Shown here one piece after another: positions 56,011-64,000 of a DNA stretch of 64,000 nt. Made by a program: the position numbers and the translations under genes. Each line of letters begins with the position of its first letter. Position 1 is the stretch's first letter. A model generated the notes under the pieces. That model was not told the DNA's origin. It did not search any database and saw only the letters and a program-made list of their open reading frames with translations. This stretch comes from Cantharellus purpuraceus (lineage: Eukaryota; Basidiomycota; Agaricomycetes; Cantharellales; Hydnaceae), in NCBI GenBank assembly GCA_025174535.1, contig JALBUN010000023.1, positions 1,364,001-1,428,000 of the forward strand, written 5' to 3'.

Positions 56011-58670
56011 ATGCACGTCCTTTGCGTAGCAGAGAAACCCTCCATTGCAAAGGCTGTCTCTCAGATCCTCTCAGGTGGTCAATTTTCCACTGTAGGCTTG
56101 TGTAGGTTTGATTTCTACGCATTGGCTGATATGTCCGACAGCGAGCAACACAGAACAAGTATATAAAGAATTATGACTTTCCTTACCCGCAAACACGCGA
56201 CACTTATACTATGACCTCGGTTTCAGGGCATCTGATGTCCTTGGACTTTGGTCCTATGCACCGTAAATGGACGTCGTGCGATCCATTCACACTCTTCGAT
56301 GCACCAGTTGAGACCAAAGTAGCAGACGACAAAAAGTGCATAGAGCGAAACCTAATCACTGAGGCTCGGAAGAGTCAGATGCTCATGATATGGACGGATT
56401 GTGACAGAGAAGGGGAAAACATTGGCATGGAGGTTGCAAAGGTTTGCAGAAATGCCAACCATAGTCTTCGAGTGAAGAGAGCTAGATTCAGTGCTATCAT
56501 TGCTCAGTATGTTCAACTCAGTACAGGGGCTTGCAAAATTTCTCATCGGCCAGTCATGTCTTAGACAGATTCATCATGCTGCGCAACATCCTGTCGAGCT
56601 TGATAAAGCTCAGGCTGATGCGGTTGACGCGAGAACTGTTCTCGATCTGCGACTAGGCGCTGCTTTTACGAGGATGCAGAGTCTTATTCTCCAGCCACGA
56701 TTCGGAGAGTTAGGTCAGCAGACAATATCTTATGGTGAGAATGCTTTGTCGTTCTGATCCTCGCAGTACTCATCTTACTGTATCAGGGCCGTGTCAATTC
56801 CCGACACTCGGTTTTGTTGTTTCGCGTTATGAGCAAGTTCAATCGTTTGCACCTGAAACTTTCTGGTATATCTATCTGTCTCTTGAGAGATCGTCAAACT
56901 CTAAGCTGAATGACGACTGCGGGGAAGCAACCGAATTCACATGGCGAAGAGGGCGGCTGTTCGACTTCGACGTGAGCCTGGTCATCTACGAAGGAGTCCT
57001 CAGCAACCCCACTGCCAGAGTGACAAGTGTGGCTCAGAAGTCTACGAAGAAATGGTAAGCACTCCGCTGATGTTGAACATTCGATGTGTTGAAGGTTGAA
57101 TGAAGGAAACCATTACCTCTCACCACTGTAGACCTTCAGAAGTCCGGCTCCAGACTTCTCAAATTTGCGCCTAAGAAGATTCTTGATGTGAGTTGATCAA
57201 ACATGACAAGCGAATTCCCGCTGAAATCACATGCAGGTCGCAGAGAAGCTTTATCAACAAGGTTTCCTCTCTTATCCTCGGACTGAGACAGATCAATTTG
57301 ATGCGCAATTCGACTTCATGACTTTGATTCAGAAACAGACAGCTGATCCTAACTGGGGACCATTTGCTACAAGGTATGTCACATTCCGGAGCGTGGCTCG
57401 AGACTGATCTAGGATCCAAGTCTTCAACAAGGTGAATTCGGTGCACCACGTAAAGGGAAGAAAAATGATCAAGCCCATCCCCCCATTCACCCAACGGCAC
57501 ACGCTGCCAATCTTACGGGTGATGAGAAGCGAGTATATGAGTACATAACACGGCGGTTTCTGGCATGTTGTTCCAAAGATGCTGAGGGCTGGGAAACCAC
57601 CGTAGATGTTGTCTGTGGAGACGAAGCATTTTTCGCCACTGGTACACAACAGCGCTTCCGTATACCCATTGACTGAAAACGATTACTCGTTTCACAGGTT
57701 TGCAAGTCATTAAACGCAACTATCTAGATGTCTTTCCGTACGACAAATGGATTGGAAAGCATATACCAGACTTCAACGAAGGAGAAGAGTTCATCCCTTC
57801 TGTGTGTGAACTGAGGGAGGGTCTGACCACGCGGCCTGCCTTGCTCACCGAGGCTGACCTTGTCGGGTTGATGGATAAGAATGGGATCGGTGAGTCATTA
57901 TAGGACATTTGGTGTTTTGAAAATTTCGCGACCGATTTCACAATGGTAAGGGACGGACGCGACTATCGCACAGCATATTCAGACGATCATTGACCGAGAA
58001 TATGTCATGGAACGTATGGAGGGGTCCACCAAATATCTTGTCCCCTCCACTTTGGGCATCGGTCTTATTGAAGGCTACAACAAAATCGGATTCGAGAAGA
58101 GTCTAAGCAAACCTCAGCTGAGGCGTGAGGCGAGTCCAGCTGAAAGGCTCGCGTTTTGGCTCTTGACTCACCACTGATGAGACAGACTGAAAGAAGTATG
58201 GTTCGAGTTTGCGAGGGAACTTCGACGAAGCACGAGATGTTAACTCAAAGCATCGAACAATACAAGGACGTCTTCGTCAGAGCTCGAAATCAGTTCGAGA
58301 AGGTGATAGCGGTACGTGTATGCCATCTTTCTGCCGAGATCCTGTCTTAAACCTACCACATCCTCAGAGTGTGCAAAAATACTTGCAGGATGGAGGAGGG
58401 AGCGGGGGGGATGGAGGGGACATTGTAAACCCGAGAGGAGCTACAAGTGGAGGAAGTAGGGGTGTTAGCAGGGGTGTTAGCAGGGCAGGTAACCGCGGAG
58501 GAAGCAGGGGCTATAGTGGAGGAAGTAGGGGAAGTAATAATGGAGGGGGTTGGAAAGATAACAATGGAGGGGTTAGGGGCGGTACCAGTCGAAGTCGGGG
58601 TTTCCCTCGAGGTGCCCGGGGACGAGGTGGGCGAGGTGGACGATCTCGGAGAGTCTCAACACGGGAGTAA
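56011..58670 (+). CDS. TOP3: DNA topoisomerase III with RGG-rich tail
   Basis: Type IA topoisomerase that acts with RecQ helicases to dissolve recombination intermediates. Starts MHVLCVAEKPSIAKAVSQIL at 56011, the classic N-terminus. The TOPRIM domain contains NYDFPYP, TMTSVSGHLMSLDF and the metal site MIWTDCDREGENIGMEVAKV. Then PVELDKAQADAVDARTVLDL, SYGPCQFPTLGFVVSRYEQV and FWYIYLSLERSS. The active-site Tyr lies in YQQGFLSYPRTETDQFDAQF; AHPPIHPTAHAANL, RVYEYITRRFLACCSKDAEG, and LMDKNGIGTDATIAQHIQTI follow. After the core end (SVQKYLQDGG) comes about 90 residues of Gly/Arg/Ser repeats (GGSRGVSRG, RGARGRGGRGGRSRR), ending VSTRE at 58670. No zinc ribbons are seen. About ten introns. Confidence 0.92.
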
Positions 58671-59135
58671 TGTCACTTGAAGTGAGCCACGACCAATGAG
58701 GTCACTCAGAAGAGGGGGTTCTGCAATGGTAGTTGTGCTCGCTGGGTAAGAGTACCGGAGGGTTAACTAGCTAGGTGGGGAGGACATGAAAGAAGAACTT
58801 AATTCTTTGACTGTATTGATAGATGTCTACTGTACCACTACTACTTAGCGTGGGACCGTCTAGTATTCGCGGAAGCAAAGTCGCACACCTGCTTGGAACC
58901 ATTACTTGATTGCAGCTAAAAAGTGAAGTACAATGCGAGTTGTCTTTGGTATCATCTTTTTGAGATTGATGGGAACTTAGGGTGTATGGCAGGCCAGACC
59001 TCAAATCCTAATACCCATTGAGTACGTTCACGCATCTCGGTTGCGCGCTGATCGATTTCACCAAATCCACGCGTTCAGCATGAGTGGGCGAATGCTTATC
59101 CATCTCTTTAGGTTAATTTCACACCAGGAATCGAT
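58671..59135. other. Intergenic: TOP3 3' side and SFI1 promoter
   Basis: 465 bp between two plus-strand genes. No TATA box or coding potential stands out; only short motif-free ORFs. Confidence 0.35.
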
Positions 59136-62100
59136 ATGTCGCGTCTCCAGAAGACTCGACAGGCCTTGAACCTACTCGATGTCTCGCGGTCCTCAACAAG
59201 CTCATCTCTCGATCCTGCTCTATCCACGCTCTCGCCAGAGGATGCAGAGGTCTTGGATGCCATTATATCGAAAGCTCGAGATGCTACCGCGTTCATGACC
59301 GTTTTCAAGGCCTACAGTGAGGTTTTGCAACAACGTGGACTCGACCCTGGAAACGATGTCGTATACTATAAGCAGCTGCTCAAACTTGGAGTAATTAAGG
59401 GGGCCGATTGGGGTACCAAATGGGACGTCGTCAAGGATCAGTTAGGCCTTGATGTCGATACCGCCAAGAACCAGCGTCATAACGGACACGTATTACCTAT
59501 GAAATTCACTGGACCTCCACGTTCCCAGCCTGAAGAAGACGTGTTTACTCTGCACTCACATGCCGACGAAACAGAAACAGCAGTCGATATCCTTCATCGC
59601 CCAGGTCTGCCTTTAGGTCTACCCTTCAAGCTTGGTTCGTCCTCCTCTAGGACAGGGATGATAGACTCTTTGGAATTGAACACAGAGGTGGGGATATCAT
59701 CGACACTCCCTCGGAGATCCTTCCCAATACGTCAACTTTTTGCTTTGCCCGATCGATCCACTTCGACGTCAACCTCGGAAACGAGTGAGATTGTCGAGGC
59801 GCCTGTTCGATCCTCGACACCTCCATTGCCTCGATTTCGGAGGATTCAAGCTGACCATCCTATTCCAATGGCTACAGAGATTGCAACAAGGTCACGGGGG
59901 GGGGGAACTGGTCGAATCAACGAAGCAGAGGCTTGGAAGAATGTTGAACAGGCAAGACAACTTGAGGATGCTGCTCGCTTTCGAAGTGAGTCTCTACTTT
60001 CCATGTGTTTCCGGACGTGGCAAGGAGGACTAGACTGGGTTCGCGTATGTATTCCTTTCTGCGCGTTGAACTCTTCCTTTTATATTGCTGATCGCACGTG
60101 ATGTAGACTACTCATAGCCAGATCGTTAGTGCTAGAAATCATATCCAACTTCAACGCTATTTTTTTCGATGGAAATCGCAAGCTGTCAGACTGCGGCAGA
60201 TAACTGAGCGAGCGACTGAAGTAGCGCGACTTAGGACGCAGAGTACGACATTCAACTTTTGGAAAGAACAAGCTCGTCGCAGGAGAATCATTGGGTGGAG
60301 AGAAGACATGAGGGCCAAAATGAATCATTTCAAACGGGAACGGGAGGAGAGGACCCACATCTATGCTTGGACGGTACGATGCTATGCTTGACAACCCGGA
60401 AGATCTCTGATACCTGTAGCATCGGTTAGAAATGGCGTCAACTATACTTATCGCGGCAGCTGCATACGCGGAATCTTCTTCTGCGAGCATTCCGTCTTTG
60501 GGGAGCCAAATTGCGACGGATGGACAGCCTTGAAACTTTAGCTGAGGACTTCGAGGACACACGGACACATCGGATACTCGAGAATGTCATGGAATTGTGG
60601 AGCCGTCGTGTCCAAATGCGCGACGCAGAGAAATATATGATGGATAAAGTCTCTCATAGGATCGTAATAACATCCTTCGTGACTTGGATTCGCACCTTGT
60701 ATGTTATACCTTGTGATCTTTTGTAAGGCTAATTTTACGTCTTTCCTTTTCTTTCCATTATAAGTCAGGATAGCTATTGTGCTAATGTGCATCAGACTGG
60801 ACGACTTATCAGAAGATTTTTTGAGGCCTGGCAAAGGGCGATGGTGCATAATCGTGTAGGCTACTCCTGACGTAATCTCAAAGTGGTACTGACATATGGT
60901 AGGTTTTGGATTGTCGAGGAGATAAGCACCTGAAACGTCATAATGGCCTCCTTCTACGCGCAATTATCCGAGTATGGGTTGCCCGAGAACGAGGACATTT
61001 ACTTGACAGAGTTCAGAACGCCAGGTTGTCAAAAGATGCATTCTTGGTTTGGCGTCGACGTTTGCAGGAACAGAAACTGCTTGAAGGTGCGCAGTACCTA
61101 TCATTAGTATGATCACCACCGTTGAGCCAAGTCTCAGGACGGGCCATATCGGTTTCCAAGCGTGCCTCGAGTTTATTATTGGCGTCAGCATTCGAAACTT
61201 GGGCAAGGCGTCGTAGTCTTCTCCAACATCAACTTCTTTTAGTGGAACAACATTATACTACCGGTCTTTTATCGCGAACGCTTCTCCTTTGGCGTCTGCG
61301 ACTTCGTGCAGGACTCAAAAGGGCATGTAAAGCAAACATGGCTCGAAAATTCTTCGTTGAAAGAGGCGCATGGGACAAGTGGCGTCTGATCCTGGAGAAG
61401 AGAAGGAGAATCCGCAAGCTTCAGCATTTGGAGCGCGAGAAAACAAAGATGGCTTTCCTAAGTAGCTGTATTTTCATTAGTCTTGGACTGTATGCTAAAT
61501 TTGCGCATAGATTGGCTAGACACAACACGCCGTAGAAGACATCAAGAGCAAACAATCAAAGCATTCCATAAGCGGACTCGTCGAGTATGTTTGAAACTCT
61601 TCGGCACTTTAATTTCGCTTATTATCGTCATAATAGCGGTTGCTTCGGACAGCTGTGCAACGTTGGACGAATCGAGTTGTACTCATCAAGCTTCGAGAAA
61701 TCAACGTCATAGAACAACGTGACACAGAGACACTAGGGTTAGTCCTTAGACGAGGTTGAGACTGCGCCCGCTTATATTTTTTTCATACCACCAGGATCGC
61801 ATTCGCCAAATGGAAGGACGTATGTCTTCGACATGTCGAGAACTTAAGTCTTGTCAATAGCTTCCAGGACGTCAAATGCGAAGGTGCGTAGTCTTCTTCA
61901 AGAGTATCACCCACTCACGTGCATGGGGTTTGTAGACACGTTACGTCGCATGTTTATCAAGTGGTTGACAGCTGCTCGCAAGTCCCGGACGCGTCGTACA
62001 CGCTTGGCTGAACGCGAAGATGAAGTTCGACTGAAGATATTGTCAGCTGCTTGGGAAGCTTGGAGAGATCATTTCCGCGAGATTAGGCTTCGAGATTTGG

Positions 62101-62928
62101 TGAGTTATACCCTATAACCATTAGTTTCCACAAACTAAAATGACATACAGGAATTTCAAGCTATCATCCAGAATCAGAGCAGCCTTCTCTACAGTGCTTT
62201 CATTACTTGGCAGTCACGAAGCAAGGTGTGTTCGCTTAATGTGTATGATTCATTTGACTAACGCAGTAATAGTCTGTTCCAGGAATCCGCTTTTACGCGA
62301 CCAGCTTGAAAACCAAGTCGTGGAATTTCTGGCGTGCTGCCATGCCCTTAGCGGTGCAAGCCCGTATGGCTCGAGAGCTACACGCAAAACGTGTCCTATG
62401 TATGTTCAAGGCTTTCTCTATAAAGAAACAAATTGTAACACTGGACTAGCGACCATGTTCGATAAATGGAGGGATGCCCACCGGTCAAAGATCGCGCTCA
62501 AGGCAGTCGCGTGAGTACCAATCATGGTAAATGTACAATTCTTTTTACATTCTATCCATAGACGAGCCCGGTATCTGCGGCTGCCTAGCCCTGGTTATAG
62601 ATCTTCTGCGTCAGGGCAACAGTCGCACGATACGCTACATCTGCGACCACTATTACATCGACCACTACGTTCGCAACTTTCAACCACTACCAACGACGCA
62701 TCAAGCGCAGGACATACTCCCACCGCAACCCAACCTCCGCCTATCATGCGTAGTAGGACGTTCTCAAGCTTGCTTGCATCGCGACCGACTTTTCGTGCTA
62801 GGACCGTGGAGGATCCATCTCCTGGAACGGATGCAGTAACTGCTGATGATAGGCGTGATAGACTGTGGAATCAACTTCGAGGTGCACAAATTCTTGGTTT
62901 GCCTGGTGATAGAGCAAAGTCAAGATAG
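59136..62928 (+). CDS. SFI1: Sfi1 spindle-pole-body protein (centrin-binding repeats)
   Basis: Half-bridge protein of the spindle pole body; its long helix binds centrin/Cdc31 at each repeat. Starts MSRLQKTRQALNLLDVSRSS at 59136. The N-terminal ~250 residues include a conserved segment (DAIISKARDATAFMTVFKAY) and a Ser/Thr-rich stretch. The rest is a series of Sfi1 repeats with the pattern LL..aF..Wr: YFFRWKSQAVRLRQI, TFNFWKEQARRRRIIGW, LLLRAFRLWGAKLRRM, ENVMELWSRRVQMRDA, RRFFEAWQRAMVHN, LLLRAIIRVWVARERGH, AFLVWRRRLQEQ, LASAFETWARRRSLLQ, TLLLWRLRLRAGLKRA, GAWDKWRLILEKRRR, RMFIKWLTAARKSRTRR, AAWEAWRDHFREIRLRD, AFITWQ, TMFDKWRDAHRSK. It ends LGLPGDRAKSR at 62928. More than ten introns; splice sites between repeats are not all certain. 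Confidence 0.85.
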
Positions 62929-63046
62929 GGCTAAGGACTAGTTATTGTATCGATTCCCGTGCACACGCCGGTCTGCTGCATTGTGTATTGTACCCATTTT
63001 GTATCGTTACATCTGTTCGGTTTATGACTGTCGCCAGTGCGTGAGC

Positions 63047-63337
63047 CTACGAATTGCGATAGTACTGCCAGCCAACCCAATTGGCAATGACAAAGTATGT
63101 TGTAGTGGGGATAAGCATGATAAACCAGTACTTGTAATGCGTGTCCTGTGCGAGTATGTCTAATATCTGCGTTTGTAGCGAAAGACGAGTTCAGCTCCTC
63201 ATAGGAACGGGGTTCACCATATCACTGACCCAGATACCGGTGTCTGGATAGAATGCACTAAAGAGCGTTGCGTAACTACCAAAAAGTAGTAGCAGGAAAG
63301 ACAACAGGACAAGGCCGTGGCCCACGTTCAAGCACAT
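63047..63337 (-). CDS. PIGY: PIG-Y-like subunit of GPI-GlcNAc transferase (79 aa, two exons)
   Basis: A small ER membrane protein assembled from two 120-nt exons. Exon 1 (63337-63218) reads MCLNVGHGLVLLSFLLLLFG then SYATLFSAFYPDTGIWVSDM. The intron (63217-63167, 51 nt) has GT..AG ends. Exon 2 (63166-63047) reads ILDILAQDTHYKYWFIMLIP then TTTYFVIANWVGWQYYRNS. Two hydrophobic segments are separated by a short loop, and the C-terminal pattern LIP...Y..I.NW.GW..YRN matches PIG-Y, a tiny regulatory subunit of the enzyme making GlcNAc-PI, the first step of GPI anchor synthesis. Length (79 aa) is close to human PIG-Y (71 aa). The ATG is the first Met of the conserved part; a longer in-frame start at 63379 exists. 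It lies downstream of, and on the same strand as, the gene at 63512. Confidence 0.7.
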
Positions 63338-63511
63338 AATTACTAGGACTTCTTCACATAAGCCAGCGGCTAGCACCAAACATCAAGGCATTACAATAAA
63401 ATTACAGAGCACGAGAACTCGCAAGCGGAAGCGCGGAACAAAACAACAATACAGAGTGGACCTGGGGCTGCATAGAAAGAAGAAAGGAAAACGGCTTTAT
63501 GGCACTATCAC

Positions 63512-64000
63512 TCAGGATGGCCTCGCTCGTTTCTGGGAGTATGCATCACCCTCACCTGGTTTGCGTTTCCCGCCAGCCTCGACCTCGGAGCGCGAATCTG
63601 ACACGGGAAAATGATGGGCATTAGTGTCGGGCGCGACATTCGTCTTACGTGTAGACGTTCTTGTCGCGCGCTGACCAGCACTTGTCTCGGTCGACACATG
63701 GTCGGAGGAAACAGGGGAGTTGTGAGACCCAGGTTGACTATCTGCAGACGTCACTCCAGAGCTGGACGTGTCGTGTATCATGGCCTGGGATGGCGGTTCA
63801 TGTGAAGAGGGGATCAGTCTACGCTTTGGGGGGGCAGGTGGGCTGACAGGAGGGGGACGCGGTCCCAGGCTGGGTGGCGGTTCTAAATCCAATATCCGCA
63901 TAGTCCCGTGGTCGTACCGTTCGGCTTGGAATGTCGGCATGGCGTACTGTGCGGGAGGGGGCACGTGCTCCAGCTCGAGGTCTGCGACAGCAGTACCGTA
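63512..64000 (-). CDS. Unrecognised gene, C-terminal part only
   Basis: An open frame runs from the right edge to a stop at 63512. It reads AVADLELEHVPPPAQYAMPT followed by FQAERYDHGTMRILDLEPPP, a conserved-looking segment, then a Pro/Ser-rich disordered tail (LGPRPPPVSPPAPPKRRLIP; SSDHVSTETSAGQRATRTST) and a basic end KRKPGEGDAYSQKRARPS that could be an NLS. The first 40 residues look like the end of a folded domain. I do not recognise the family; the N-terminal part lies beyond base 64000. Confidence 0.5.
   Translation of the reverse strand, partial: YGTAVADLELEHVPPPAQYAMPTFQAERYDHGTMRILDLEPPPSLGPRPPPVSPPAPPKRRLIPSSHEPPSQAMIHDTSSSGVTSADSQPGSHNSPVSSDHVSTETSAGQRATRTSTRKTNVAPDTNAHHFPVSDSRSEVEAGGKRKPGEGDAYSQKRARPS

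Overview
This 64 kb window is chromosomal DNA from a filamentous basidiomycete, most likely an Agaricomycete. Genes are dense and mostly housekeeping. Nearly every one is interrupted by introns of about 45-65 nt with GT..AG ends, intergenic gaps are often under 100 bp, and the families are fungal (translation elongation factor EF-3, large-subunit catalase with a DJ-1/PfpI tail, GDS1 winged-helix and KilA-N/APSES-type DNA-binding proteins, Sfi1, Mso1-like, RMD5/GID2). I see no prophage, transposon, CRISPR array, rRNA or convincing tRNA gene. Gene boundaries were worked out by reading exons and splice sites by eye, so outer start and stop positions are more reliable than every internal splice site.

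Layout. 1-9.4 kb is a chromatin/replication block: the CAF-1 large subunit (minus, running off the left edge) is head-to-head with an RFC clamp-loader subunit (plus) across 68 bp that carries three ACGCG cores. Then come two linker histone H1 genes, one minus and one plus, separated by a degenerate acyl-CoA-synthetase-like gene. 9.7-15.1 kb: a small MGG-starting conserved protein and a large PUF-family RNA-binding protein with two RRMs, both minus. 15.6-21.3 kb is a GC-rich stretch with a stand-alone CNH-domain gene, a GDS1 winged-helix plus KilA-N transcription factor gene, and a decayed haloacid-dehalogenase pseudogene. 21.3-27.9 kb: catalase and EF-3, both minus. 28.3-32.9 kb: ESCRT-I VPS23 (plus) tail-to-tail with a HeH/MSC inner-nuclear-membrane protein (minus). 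33.2-38.7 kb: sulfide:quinone oxidoreductase (minus), an Mso1-like protein and a GPI-anchored cupredoxin (both plus). 39.6-46.6 kb: an RMP1/NEPRO-like protein (minus), AP-1 beta adaptin (plus), an OTU deubiquitinase (minus) and an aldo-keto reductase (plus). 46.8-55.3 kb: an ARM-repeat smgGDS-like protein, pirin, RMD5/GID2 (minus) and the NSA1/WDR74 ribosome-assembly factor. 56.0-64 kb: DNA topoisomerase III with an RGG tail, Sfi1, a tiny PIG-Y-like gene (minus) and the C-terminal part of an unrecognised gene (minus, running off the right edge).

Functionally the genes fall into chromosome duplication and chromatin (CAF-1, RFC, two H1, TOP3, SFI1), RNA and translation (PUF, RMP1-like, NSA1, EF-3), membrane traffic and nuclear envelope (VPS23, HeH protein, APL2, Mso1-like, PIG-Y), ubiquitin (RMD5, OTU) and redox or detoxification (catalase, SQR, AKR, pirin).

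The least ordinary signals are the MCB-type shared promoter of CAF-1/RFC, the ATCACGTGAC element repeated at both H1 genes and the CNH gene, a run of microexons (10, 18, 12 and 27 nt) in pirin, a GC-AG intron beside the OTU catalytic histidine, a synthetase-like gene without its ATP-binding motif, and the small two-exon PIG-Y gene. I did not find a clearly new multi-gene system.
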